Below are positions 34,727 to 43,082 of a stretch of DNA of 64,000 nt, in pieces. The position numbers and the translations under genes are program-made. Origin of the DNA: Shinella sp. CPCC 101442. GTDB taxonomy: Bacteria > Pseudomonadota > Alphaproteobacteria > Rhizobiales > Rhizobiaceae. The notes under the pieces are model-generated. The model ran no database searches. It was not told where the DNA came from and worked only from the letters and a program-made list of their open reading frames with translations. The number at the start of each line of letters is the position of its first letter. The first letter of the stretch is position 1. Location: NCBI RefSeq assembly GCF_024704725.1, contig NZ_JALIQS010000001.1, positions 372,001-436,000 on the forward strand. Direction: 5' to 3'.

Positions 34727-35773
34727 TCATTGGAAGATCCGGCTTTTCGCCGGATCAATCTTGAGGCTCAGCGCATCGCCGATCTTCCAGTTGCCCGCAC
34801 CGCTCGCGGGGATGCGGACCTGAAGCGGCGTCTCGGTGGCGCTTGTCCTGACATGCAGCACCCGGTCGAGGCCGTGATAGGCGATATCGACGATGGCGCC
34901 GGATACCGGCAGGTCGCCGGGCGGGCCGATGGCGATGTTTTCCGGGCGAACGGCGAGCGTCGCCGCGCCGGCATTGCCCCGTGCCTTCACCTGCAGACCG
35001 TCAGCCGCGAAGACGCCACTCGCGTCCACTTTGCCGTCGATGAAATTCATGACGCCGATGAAATTGGCGACGAAGCGATCCGCGGGGCGCTCGTAGACCT
35101 CTTCCGGCGCGCCGACCTGCAGGAGGCGGCCGTCCTTCAGGATCGCCATGCGGTCGGCCATGACCAGCGCCTCCTCCTGGTCGTGCGTGACGATGATGAA
35201 GGTGATGCCGATCTCGTTCTGCATACGCTTCAGTTCGAGCTGCATCCTTTCCCGCAGCTTCTTGTCGAGCGCGCCGAGCGGTTCGTCGAGCAGCAGCACC
35301 TTCGGGCGTTTCACCAGCGCGCGGGCGAGCGCCACACGCTGCTTCTGGCCGCCCGAGAGCTGTTCGGGCTTGCGGTCGGCGAATTGCGTCAGGTCCGTCG
35401 TCGCCATGGTCTCATCGACGCGGCGGCGGATTTCCGTCTTGGCGAGCCGCTCCATTTCAAGGCCGTAGGACAGGTTCTGCCTGACCGTCATATGCGGAAA
35501 GAGCGCGTAGGACTGAAACATCAGGTTGAGTGGCCGCTTTTCCGGCGGCAGCGGGGAAATGTCCTTGCCCTCGAGCAGGATGCGGCCGGCATTCGGGCTT
35601 TCGAAACCGGCGAGCATGCGCAAGAGCGTGGTCTTGCCGCAACCCGAGGGGCCGAGCAGCGCGAAGAACTCGTTCTCGCGGATATCGAGCGTCACATTAT
35701 CGACCGCCGTCACCGGCCCGAACGCCTTGCCGACACCCTCGATGCGCAGGATCGGATTGCTGGATGCGTTCAT
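34727..35773 (-). CDS. Polyamine-type ABC transporter ATP-binding protein (PotA-like)
   Basis: ATPase of a spermidine/putrescine-family importer, 348 residues. Walker A is GPSGCGKTTLLR (about residue 40), the Q-loop MFQSYALFPHMT, signature LSGGQKQRVALARAL, Walker B VLLLDEPLGALDKKLR, H-loop VTHDQEEAL, and a C-terminal TOBE domain with LAVRPENIAIG. The ATG overlaps the permease stop as ATGA. Together with two permeases and a PotD-like receptor it makes a full importer. The glycosyltransferase gene follows by 17 bp. Confidence 0.93.
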   Translation of the reverse strand: MNASSNPILRIEGVGKAFGPVTAVDNVTLDIRENEFFALLGPSGCGKTTLLRMLAGFESPNAGRILLEGKDISPLPPEKRPLNLMFQSYALFPHMTVRQNLSYGLEMERLAKTEIRRRVDETMATTDLTQFADRKPEQLSGGQKQRVALARALVKRPKVLLLDEPLGALDKKLRERMQLELKRMQNEIGITFIIVTHDQEEALVMADRMAILKDGRLLQVGAPEEVYERPADRFVANFIGVMNFIDGKVDASGVFAADGLQVKARGNAGAATLAVRPENIAIGPPGDLPVSGAIVDIAYHGLDRVLHVRTSATETPLQVRIPASGAGNWKIGDALSLKIDPAKSRIFQ

Positions 35774-36561
35774 GGGACCTGCTGTTGTCTGTTGAGCCAT
35801 TGCGAGATCAGAAGCGCCGTCGCGCTGACGCCCATGACGATGGTGGCGAGCGCGTTGACCTCGGGTGTGATGCCGAAGCGGATCATCGAATAGATCTGCA
35901 TGGGAAGGGTGATGGACGAGCGCCCGGCGCCCGCCGTGAAGAAGGCGATGATGAACTCGTCGACCGAGAGCGTGAAGGCGAGCAGCGCGCCGGCAACAAT
36001 CGACGGCAGAAGCACCGGAAAGGTGACGCGCCAGAAAGTCGTCCAGCCGGACGCGCCGAGATCGCGCGAGGCCTCGACGATGGAGAAGTCGAAATGTTTG
36101 AGCCGGGCGCGCACGACCGAGCAGACGAAGGCGAGGTCGAAGATGACGTGGCTGATGACGATGGTGTGCAGGCCCATCGCCAGGCCGAGGCGCGAAAAGA
36201 AGGTGAGCAGCGCCACCGCAAGCACGATGTCGGGAATGACCATCGGCGCGAAGGCGAGCGCTTCCAGGCCGTTGCTCTTCCTGCGCCGCGTTTCCATGCC
36301 GAGCGCCAGCAGCGTGCCGAGCACCGTCGAGATGACCGTCGCGAAGATAGCGACGATGAACGTGTTGCCGGCCGCGCGCAGAATATCCGTATTGGCCAGC
36401 AGAGCACCGTACCAGCGGACGGAAAAGCCGGACCAGGAGGTCGGCAGGCCGCTGTCGTTGAAGGAGAGCAGCACGAGCACGGCGATCGGCAGGTAGAGGA
36501 AGCCGAAGACAAGGAGCAGCACGATGCGCCCCGGCAGTTTGCTGGAAAACGTCGCGTTCAT
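35770..36561 (-). CDS. Polyamine-type ABC transporter permease (PotC-like)
   Basis: A 263-residue inner-membrane permease with six hydrophobic segments. The PotC-type opening (VLLLVFGFLYLPIAVLVLLS, FNDSGLPTSWSGFS, RWYGALLAN) and the EAA loop (EASRDLGASGWTTFWRVTFP) are clear, followed by ALLAFTLSVDEFIIAFFTAG. It overlaps both neighbours by four bases, so permeases and ATPase are strictly coupled. Confidence 0.93.
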   Translation of the reverse strand: MNATFSSKLPGRIVLLLVFGFLYLPIAVLVLLSFNDSGLPTSWSGFSVRWYGALLANTDILRAAGNTFIVAIFATVISTVLGTLLALGMETRRRKSNGLEALAFAPMVIPDIVLAVALLTFFSRLGLAMGLHTIVISHVIFDLAFVCSVVRARLKHFDFSIVEASRDLGASGWTTFWRVTFPVLLPSIVAGALLAFTLSVDEFIIAFFTAGAGRSSITLPMQIYSMIRFGITPEVNALATIVMGVSATALLISQWLNRQQQVP

Positions 36562-37460
36562 TGCGCCGCCTCCCCCTTGCGCTCGCCGCTGGCATGGGCC
36601 GTGGCGCGGGCCTGCAGCAGGAGCAGCACGATCATCGTGAGGATCAGCGCGGCACCGAGCGCGGCACCGAAGGGCCAGTCGTTCGCCGTCAGGAACTGGT
36701 CGTAGACGAGATTGCCGACCATCTGGAACCGCCCGCCGCCGAGAAGCGCAGGGGTCACGAAGTTGCCGATGGAGAGCACGAAGACGAAGACGCCGCCCGC
36801 CGCAACCCCCGGCAAGGTGAGCGGGAGCGTGACGCGCAGGAAGGTGCGGACCGGACCGGCACCGAGATCGCGCGAGGCCTCCATCAGCTCCGGGTTGAGC
36901 CGCGACAGCGTCGAATAGATCGCGAGGATGACGAAGGGCAAGTAGTTGTAGACGAGACCTGTGATGACGGCGCTCTCGGTGTAGAGCATCGACAGCGGCT
37001 CGCCCGTATAGCCAAGCGAACGCAGGAGATTGTTGATCAAGCCCTCGCGATTGAGCAGCACGATCCAGGCATAGGTGCGGATCAGGTAGTTGCTCCAGAA
37101 GGGCAGCACGGCGAAGAACAGCAGGATCGGCTGCGACATCCTTGGCGCACGACTGATCGCGTAGGCGGCGGGATAGGCGATGAGGATGGCGATCACTGTC
37201 GCCGTCAGCGCGATGCGCGCGGAATTCAGGAAAATCTTCGCATAGAGCGGATCGGCGACGCGGGCGAAATTTTCCAGCGTGACCGTGTATTCCACCCCAC
37301 CCCAGACGCCGCGCTGGAAGAAGGCATAGCTCAACACCAGCAGGCATGGCACCACCATGAAGGCGACGAGCCAGGCGACGCCGGGCGCGGCGAGCAGGTT
37401 CGGTCTGGTGGCATTAAGGGACAAGGCTTCGCTCCCGCGGTGCCGCAAGCCACCGCGCAT
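36558..37460 (-). CDS. Polyamine-type ABC transporter permease (PotB-like)
   Basis: A 300-residue permease. It shows the PotB/PotH-like N-terminal helix (PGVAWLVAFMVVPCLLVLSY), FWSNYLIRTYAWIVLLNREG, the EAA loop (EASRDLGAGPVRTFLRVTLP) and NFVTPALLGGGRFQMVGNLV, all standard for this family. The ATG used has no ribosome site; a TTG 36 bases further in, preceded by GGGAG, gives a shorter and more family-like N-terminus (SLNATRPNLLAAPG) and may be the true start. It follows the receptor gene after a 70-bp gap with a hairpin. Confidence 0.9.
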   Translation of the reverse strand: MRGGLRHRGSEALSLNATRPNLLAAPGVAWLVAFMVVPCLLVLSYAFFQRGVWGGVEYTVTLENFARVADPLYAKIFLNSARIALTATVIAILIAYPAAYAISRAPRMSQPILLFFAVLPFWSNYLIRTYAWIVLLNREGLINNLLRSLGYTGEPLSMLYTESAVITGLVYNYLPFVILAIYSTLSRLNPELMEASRDLGAGPVRTFLRVTLPLTLPGVAAGGVFVFVLSIGNFVTPALLGGGRFQMVGNLVYDQFLTANDWPFGAALGAALILTMIVLLLLQARATAHASGERKGEAAQ

Positions 37461-37483
37461 ACAGGATTTCTGGATGAAGAATA

Positions 37484-37518
37484 CCCGTGGCGACAGGCCG
37501 CCTTCCGGCCGCCACGGG
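37484..37518 (-). other. Intercistronic stem-loop after PotD-like gene
   Basis: CCCGTGGCG and CGCCACGGG form a perfect 9-bp outer stem; GGCCGCC/GGCGGCC-type pairing inside makes a nested hairpin. It lies between the receptor stop and the permease start, with no U-run, as at the other binding-protein genes here. Confidence 0.7.
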
Positions 37519-37530
37519 AAGGGTCCAAGA

Positions 37531-38589
37531 TCAGTTCGCGGCCTTGATCTCGCTTACGATGCGCGAATAATCCTTCTGCGCTGTCCCGAGATCACGCAGA
37601 AGCTCGTATTTGACGAGGTCCGCAGGCGCCATGGCCATGTTCGGGTACTGCTCGGAAAGCGCCTTGTCGAGGCTTTCCATCGCCGCCTTGTTCGGCACCT
37701 TGTAGAGGATGTTCTGCGCGGCCCAGGCGTGGTTCTTGGCGTCGAGGATGAAGTTGATGAACTTCATCGCCGCATCCTTCTTCTCCGAGCTTTTCAGGAC
37801 GACGATCGTGTCGATCCAGAGGTCGGAGCCTTCCTTCGGCACGACGAACTTGATGTCCTTGTTCTCGGTGATGCCATAGTTGCACCAGCCGTCCCAGGCA
37901 TGCACCAGCGAAGCCTCGCCGGAGACGAGCTTGGAATAGAAGGTCGTGTCGTCATAGGCGAGCAACGTCTTCTTCGCCTCGATGAGCAGGTTTTTGACCT
38001 CCTCAAGCTTGGCCGGATCCTTCTCGTTGACCGAGAAACCCTTGGCGAGTTCGCCCGCGGCCATCAGCCAGCGATCGGTCGCCAGCATCGTCGTTTTACC
38101 CTTGATGGCATCGGCCGGCTGGAGCAGGTTCAACCAGCTGTCCGGCGTGTCCTTCACGAGATCGGAGCGGTAGCAGAGGCCTGTCGTGCCCCAGGTATAG
38201 GGCACCGAGAAGGTGTTGCCGGGGTCATAGGCGAGCGTCGCGGCTTCCGGGTAGAGATTGGCAAGGTTCGGCACGGCCGCCTTGTCGATCGGCTCGGCGA
38301 GCCCCTGCCCGTTCAGGATTTCGGCAAAGGGCGAGGAGACGAAGACCACGTCGTAGCCCTTGCCACCGCTCGCCATCAGCTTGCCCATGACTTCTTCATT
38401 GGTGGCATGGTTGACCACCTCGATCTCCAGTCCCGTCGCGGCCTTGAACGTATCCGCGATATCGGGGGCCATGTAGCCGGCCCAGTTCGAGATGACGAGA
38501 TCGGCGGCAGACGCCGTACCCGCCGCAAGGCATGCGGCAGCCAGCGCCGCGGCCGCGCAGGTCGCAGTCAGTCGGTTCTTCACGGTCAC
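37531..38589 (-). CDS. Polyamine-type periplasmic binding protein (PotD-like)
   Basis: A 352-residue receptor. The start is a GTG at 38589 with AAGGGAG 6 nt upstream, giving a signal peptide (KNRLTATCAAAALAAACLAA, cut after ASA). The mature part has the PotD pattern: LVISNWAGYMAPDIADTFKA, EVVNHATNEEVMGKLMASGG, YDVVFVSSPFAEILNGQGL and YTWGTTGLCYRSDLV. The acidic and aromatic ligand residues of spermidine/putrescine binders cannot be assigned with certainty, so a modified amine or opine remains possible. It is the first gene of a nine-gene operon and is divergent from a GntR-type regulator. Confidence 0.9.
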   Translation of the reverse strand: MTVKNRLTATCAAAALAAACLAAGTASAADLVISNWAGYMAPDIADTFKAATGLEIEVVNHATNEEVMGKLMASGGKGYDVVFVSSPFAEILNGQGLAEPIDKAAVPNLANLYPEAATLAYDPGNTFSVPYTWGTTGLCYRSDLVKDTPDSWLNLLQPADAIKGKTTMLATDRWLMAAGELAKGFSVNEKDPAKLEEVKNLLIEAKKTLLAYDDTTFYSKLVSGEASLVHAWDGWCNYGITENKDIKFVVPKEGSDLWIDTIVVLKSSEKKDAAMKFINFILDAKNHAWAAQNILYKVPNKAAMESLDKALSEQYPNMAMAPADLVKYELLRDLGTAQKDYSRIVSEIKAAN

Positions 38590-38668
38590 GGAAGACTCCC
38601 TTGTTTCGTTGTTCCAACCTCTTTGACGGGCGCGCCGGTTCTCCGGTCTCATTCCCTGTCGCATGGCA

Positions 38669-38690
38669 GTATTATTTAGAAAAAAAATAC
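38669..38690. promoter_or_regulatory. AT-rich inverted repeat between divergent arms (candidate operator)
   Basis: GTATT-N12-AATAC inside an A/T-rich patch of the 172-bp divergent region, the obvious place for a binding site of the GntR-type regulator encoded next. The centre contains a run of eight A. Confidence 0.35.
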
Positions 38691-38761
38691 GTCAATAGGG
38701 TCGGTGCATTTTTGTGGCCCGCGTATTTCCGGACTTGCGAAACCACGGCTCAAAGGGCAGC

Positions 38762-39724
38762 ATGCACGGCGATGGAAGGCAGACGCGAACAATGACCCCC
38801 GAGCCGAAACGCACCAACTTCCGCCATGTCGAACTGGCGCAAAAAATACTGGACGTTGCCGGCGAGCGCGGCATGGCGCCCGGCGAGCGGCTGGCCGAAC
38901 AGGCGCTCGCCTCGCTCTGCAACGTCTCGAGAACTCCGATCCGCAAGGCTTTGCAGATACTTGCCGAGCGCGATCTGGTCACGGCGGATGCCGAGGGCGG
39001 CTATCTGCTTGCCATCGACCCCGTGGCGACCGCCCGCCTCGAAGACACCGCGGAAGGCGAGGGCGAAGGCGAAATCTATGCCGCGATCCTGCGCGACCTC
39101 TCCGCCGGGCGCATCGCCGAAAACCAGACCGTCGCCGCCCTGCAGCGCCGCTATGACGTCTCACGCCAGACGGTACAAAATGCACTGATGAAACTGGCCG
39201 AGGAAAATCTCGCCGAACGCGCCGCCGGACAGCAATGGCTGCTCAAGCACTTCGCGATCAGCGGGGACGCGGCTGCGAAAAGTTACGAATTCCGTCTTGC
39301 GACGGAACCGCTTGCCCTGACGCTGCCGGAGTTCAAGCGCGACATGCCGGCGATCACGGCGCTACGCCAGTCGATGCTGATCCTGCGCGGGATGAACGAG
39401 ACGAATTTCGACCGCAAGCTCTTCGACCGGACGGATTACGATTTTCATCTATTGATCGCCCGCTCCTGCGGCAATCCGTTCATGGCGGAAGCACTGACCA
39501 ACCACCATCGCCGCCGCCGCGCCAGCCCGCCGGCCGGCCACGTGAACGCCTTCCGACTGATGCAGTCCAACATCGAACATATCCAGATCCTCGAGCAGAT
39601 CGAGCGCGGCCAGATGGAGCTTGCCGCCGATCTGATGCGTGTGCATATACAGCTCTCCCAATCGCAGCGCCCCCGGCTTGCCGGCCGCGGCGTTCCCCCC
39701 GCCTTCAAACTCATCGCGCGTTAG
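38762..39724 (+). CDS. GntR-family regulator with two winged-helix domains
   Basis: A 320-residue transcription factor. A first GntR winged helix occupies about residues 12-72 (AQKILDVAGERGMAPGERLA, then NVSRTPIRKALQILAERDLV), and a second, similar one about residues 87-145 (IYAAILRDLSAGRIAENQTV, YDVSRQTVQNALMKLAEENL). The helical C-terminal sensor region (LRQSMLILRGMNETNFDRKL, YDFHLLIARSCGNPFMAEAL, LEQIERGQMELAADLMRVHI) resembles FCD. Of several in-frame starts, the ATG at 38762 follows AAAGGG and is preferred; 38792 is possible. It is divergent from the importer operon and precedes the second glycosyltransferase by 6 bp, so it probably controls both arms. Confidence 0.87.
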   Translation: MHGDGRQTRTMTPEPKRTNFRHVELAQKILDVAGERGMAPGERLAEQALASLCNVSRTPIRKALQILAERDLVTADAEGGYLLAIDPVATARLEDTAEGEGEGEIYAAILRDLSAGRIAENQTVAALQRRYDVSRQTVQNALMKLAEENLAERAAGQQWLLKHFAISGDAAAKSYEFRLATEPLALTLPEFKRDMPAITALRQSMLILRGMNETNFDRKLFDRTDYDFHLLIARSCGNPFMAEALTNHHRRRRASPPAGHVNAFRLMQSNIEHIQILEQIERGQMELAADLMRVHIQLSQSQRPRLAGRGVPPAFKLIAR

Positions 39725-39730
39725 CCCTCC

Positions 39731-41032
39731 ATGGCGCCAGCAAAGACCATCGCCCTTTTCCCGGAAGCGAGCTACGGCGCGGCGCTCAACTGCGTCGGCA
39801 TCGCCCAGGAACTTCGGCGTTTGGGCCATCGCCCGGTCTTCATCTGCCACCCGGGCTTTTCCGGCGTCTTCGCGGAATACGGCTTTGCCGAATACCAGCT
39901 GACCGAGGCCGACGCTGCGCCGACGGACTGGAACGACTTCATCGAACGCCACCAGGATGCCTTTCGGCAGGCCCCGTTCGACCAGCTGGAAAGTTATGTC
40001 GGCCCGACCTGGGAGGCGATCGTCGATACGGCCATGCGGGTGGAGGAGCCGCTGCGCCAGTTGCTCGGCCGGCTGAAGCCGGATGCGATCGTGCTCGACA
40101 ACGTCGTGATGTTTCCGGCCATCGCCAATGCCGGCGTACCGTGGATCCGCGTCGTCTCCTGCGCCGAGACGGAAATCCCGGACGAGAATGTGCCGCCCTA
40201 CCTGTCCGGCTGCGGCGACAACGAGCGTGCAGCCTGGACGGCGTTCGCCGACCGTTATGAAAAGACCGTGGCGTCCGCCCACAGGCGCTTTTCCGCCTTC
40301 CTTGCCGAATGCGGCCTCAAGGCTCCGACGGCACCGGTCTTCCTCGGCCCCTCGCCCTGGCTGAACCTGTTGCTGGCGCCCGACATCATCCGCCATGATC
40401 GCCATGCGGCGCTCGACCCCAGGCGTTTCATCTTTCTCGACGGTTGCGTGCGTCATGAGGCGCCTTATACGCCGCCGCGTTTCGCCAGCCACAACGAGGC
40501 GCCGCTGGTGCTGACGAGTTTCGGCTCGCTCGGCGCGATGGATGTCGCGATGATGAAGCGCATGATCGCCGTCTTCGCTACCCTGCCCTGCCGCTTCCTC
40601 GTCAATGCCGGTCACTGGCGCGAGGAGTATCGCGAGGTGCCGGACAATGTCTTCATCGACAGCTGGTTCCCGCAGCCTTCGGTGGTCGAACAGGCAAGCC
40701 TCTTCATCCATCACGGCGGCAACAATTCCTTCTGCGAGGCGCTTTATTACGGCGTGCCGTCGCTCGTCATGCCCTATTGCTGGGACGGCCACGACAATGC
40801 GGCGCGCGCCGCCGAAACCGGCGTTGGCCGCCGGCTCGGTCGCTATGACTGGAGCGACACGGACCTGACGGCCGCCATCGACGGCCTGCTCGGCGATCAC
40901 GAGATGCAGGCGCGCCTCAAGGCGAATGCAGCAAAGATGCATAAGGCGGCGGGCGTGACACGTGCTGCGGAGGAAATTGTCCGGGTTATGTCGGACGCCT
41001 CCATCGGGGCGGGAGAGGCATCGAATGCGTGA
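39731..41032 (+). CDS. Family 1 glycosyltransferase (UDP-glycosyltransferase/MGT type), copy B
   Basis: A 433-residue paralogue of the enzyme on the opposite arm; the N-terminal TIALFPEASYGAALNCVGIA, central DSWFPQPSV and donor-site HHGGNNSFCEALYYGVPSLV with PYCWDGHDNAARAAETG align almost without gaps. It belongs to the same GT-B class and keeps the same WDGHDNA variant. It starts 6 bp after the regulator stop with a poor ribosome site, suggesting coupling. Its end overlaps an aldehyde dehydrogenase remnant. Sugar donor and acceptor are unknown. Confidence 0.88.
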   Translation: MAPAKTIALFPEASYGAALNCVGIAQELRRLGHRPVFICHPGFSGVFAEYGFAEYQLTEADAAPTDWNDFIERHQDAFRQAPFDQLESYVGPTWEAIVDTAMRVEEPLRQLLGRLKPDAIVLDNVVMFPAIANAGVPWIRVVSCAETEIPDENVPPYLSGCGDNERAAWTAFADRYEKTVASAHRRFSAFLAECGLKAPTAPVFLGPSPWLNLLLAPDIIRHDRHAALDPRRFIFLDGCVRHEAPYTPPRFASHNEAPLVLTSFGSLGAMDVAMMKRMIAVFATLPCRFLVNAGHWREEYREVPDNVFIDSWFPQPSVVEQASLFIHHGGNNSFCEALYYGVPSLVMPYCWDGHDNAARAAETGVGRRLGRYDWSDTDLTAAIDGLLGDHEMQARLKANAAKMHKAAGVTRAAEEIVRVMSDASIGAGEASNA

Positions 41033-41624
41033 CCACCTCTTCATCGACGGCATCTGAGCTTCTCCCGTGAAGGGTGGCACATTCGAGGTCATCGATGCTG
41101 ACGCCCTCGAAACTGATGCCGCTCACCGCGTTGGAGCTTGGCGCCATCGTTGCGGAAGCAGGGCTTCCGGCCAGCGTGCTCAACATCGTCACCGGCCTTG
41201 GCCCTGAGGCCGGCCAGCCGCTGTCCGAACATCCCGGCATAGACAAGCTCACCTTCACCGGCACCGTGCCGACGGGCGCGAAAATCATGGCGGAGGTGCG
41301 CGATATCAAGAATGTCAGCCTCGAACTCGGCGGCAAGTCGCCTTTCGTGATCTTCGCCGACGGCGATATCGAGAAGGCCGAGGACAATTTTGCGTGGACC
41401 GAGGAAATTTTCGGGCCGGTCGTCTGCGGCAAGACGTTCAAGAACGAGGCGGACGCGATCCGCATGGCAAACGACAGCCGCTTCGGCCTCGCCGCCGCCG
41501 TCACGTCGAAGGACAAGGCGCGCTGCGAGCGGGTGGCAAGGGCCTTTCGAACCATCTCGAGGTCAAGCAGATCACGTCCTTCAACAGCGACGAGCCCTGG
41601 GGCTGGTACATCAAGCCAGCCTGA
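41025..41624 (+). pseudogene. Decayed aldehyde dehydrogenase
   Basis: An N-terminal ALDH piece (MRDHLFIDGI) runs into a stop after ten codons; a second block in another frame reads LPASVLNIVTGLGPEAGQPL, LTFTGTVPTGAKIMAEVRD and SLELGGKSPFVIFADGDIE (cofactor and Glu regions). This then jumps in frame to EEIFGPVVCGKTFKNEADAI, losing the catalytic-Cys segment. A final +1 shift yields GLSNHLEVKQITSFNSDEPW and the end of the protein. At least two internal deletions and two frame changes are therefore present. The fragments resemble the betaine-aldehyde-dehydrogenase group and are not a copy of the intact enzyme at 31026-32531. Confidence 0.85.
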
Positions 41625-41815
41625 GGCGTGCCGCTGGCGGGTTGCGACGCCATGCGTTCTGGGCCATAAATCGCTCCCCACCTGTCGAAGGCCAGCCGTC
41701 ATCATGAGTGTCGCGGGCCGTGCGTGATCCCCACGCCACGGCGAATCCCCCCGCGCTCCGGTTCGGCCCCGGCATGGGTAACGACAATGCGGACCGACAA
41801 AAAGGAGAACGCATC

Positions 41816-43048
41816 ATGGGACACCTTGGCACGGCTTGGCGCAAGCGCGACTACCATCGTCAATGGCTCTGGCGGGAAGCGAACCGCCTGTTCGATTTCT
41901 TCCAGAACCGGGCCTTCAACCCGCTCGGCGGCTTCCACGAACTCGACGCCGAGGGCCGGCCGCTCAACCCCGGCAATCCGATTCGCGGCCTCCATTCCAC
42001 CGCCCGCATGGTGCATTGCTTCGCGATCGGCAGCCTGCTCGGCCGCCCTGGTTCGGACGACGTCGTCGACCACGGCATGAAGTATCTCTGGGAAAAGCAC
42101 CGTGATGCCGAACGCGGCGGCTACCATTGGTCACTCGACAATTCCGGCCTGCTCGACGCCAGCAAACAGGGCTATGGTCACGCCTTCGTTCTGCTCGCCG
42201 CTTCCAGCGCCAAGCTTGCCGGCCACCCGGATGCCGACCGCATGATCGCTGATGTCACCGGCGTGCTGGAAACCCGTTTCTGGGAAGCCGCGCATGGCGC
42301 GATTGCTGAGGAATTCGAAGCGGACTGGTCGCCGGTCCCCGGCTATCGCGGCCAGAACTCCAACATGCATCTGACGGAAGCCTTGATGGCCGCCTTCGAG
42401 GCGACCGGCGAGAAGAGTTATCTCGACAAGGCGGAAAGCATCGCCGACCTCGTCATCCGCCGCCGCGCCGGCGAAAACGGCTTTCGCGTGCCCGAGCATT
42501 TCGACGAGAACTGGGTGCTCGACAAGGACTATCGCGGCAACGAGATGTTCCGCCCCTCCGGCACGACGCCCGGCCACTGGCTGGAATGGGCACGCCTCAT
42601 CCTCCAGCTCTACGCGCTCGGCGGCAAGAAGCACGGCTGGATGCTGGACGCGTCGAAGGCGCTCTTCGCGCAATCCATCGCGCTCGGCTGGGACACGGAA
42701 AAGGGCGGTTTTTTCTACACGCTCGACTGGGCCGACGAGCCGGCCAAGCGCAACAAGCTGTGGTGGCCAATGGCCGAGGGTGTGGGCGCCGCCGCCTTCC
42801 TCGCCGAGCACCTGCCGAGCGATTTCCACGAGATCTGGTATCGCAAGATCTGGGACGTCATCGCCCGCCAGTTCCTCGATCAGGACCGTGGCGGCTGGCA
42901 TGAGGAACTGACGGAAGACCTCGTGCCGAGCTACACCCTTTTCGCCGGCAAGGGGGACATCTATCATGCGCTCCAGGCCTGCCTGATCCCGCTTTATCCG
43001 GCGACGGGCAGCCTCACCAGGGGCATCATCGAGGCGGGCGGCCGCTAG
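41816..43048 (+). CDS. AGE-family sugar isomerase/epimerase (N-acylglucosamine 2-epimerase, mannose-isomerase-like)
   Basis: A 410-residue (alpha/alpha)6-barrel enzyme. Family blocks visible are NPLGGFHELDAEGRPLNPGN, STARMVHCFAIGSLLGRPGS, GGYHWSLDNSGLLDASKQGY, GHAFVLLAASSAKLAGHPDA, RGQNSNMHLTEALMAAFEAT and GTTPGHWLEWARLILQLY, with the His residues expected to act in 1,2-isomerisation. AAGGAG before the ATG is excellent; upstream in-frame sequence is unrelated. It probably interconverts a ketose and aldose such as fructose and mannose, or a related sugar. It follows the pseudogene after 190 bp with no other feature. Confidence 0.88.
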   Translation: MGHLGTAWRKRDYHRQWLWREANRLFDFFQNRAFNPLGGFHELDAEGRPLNPGNPIRGLHSTARMVHCFAIGSLLGRPGSDDVVDHGMKYLWEKHRDAERGGYHWSLDNSGLLDASKQGYGHAFVLLAASSAKLAGHPDADRMIADVTGVLETRFWEAAHGAIAEEFEADWSPVPGYRGQNSNMHLTEALMAAFEATGEKSYLDKAESIADLVIRRRAGENGFRVPEHFDENWVLDKDYRGNEMFRPSGTTPGHWLEWARLILQLYALGGKKHGWMLDASKALFAQSIALGWDTEKGGFFYTLDWADEPAKRNKLWWPMAEGVGAAAFLAEHLPSDFHEIWYRKIWDVIARQFLDQDRGGWHEELTEDLVPSYTLFAGKGDIYHALQACLIPLYPATGSLTRGIIEAGGR

Positions 43049-43082
43049 GCCGCCTCTTCACCGCCGGGCAGACGGGATTGGA

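Noticed and set aside
41708-41815. N-terminal extension of the AGE-family isomerase from 41708
   Set aside because: The AAGGAG ribosome site directly before the ATG at 41816 and the family-like start there make the longer form unlikely.
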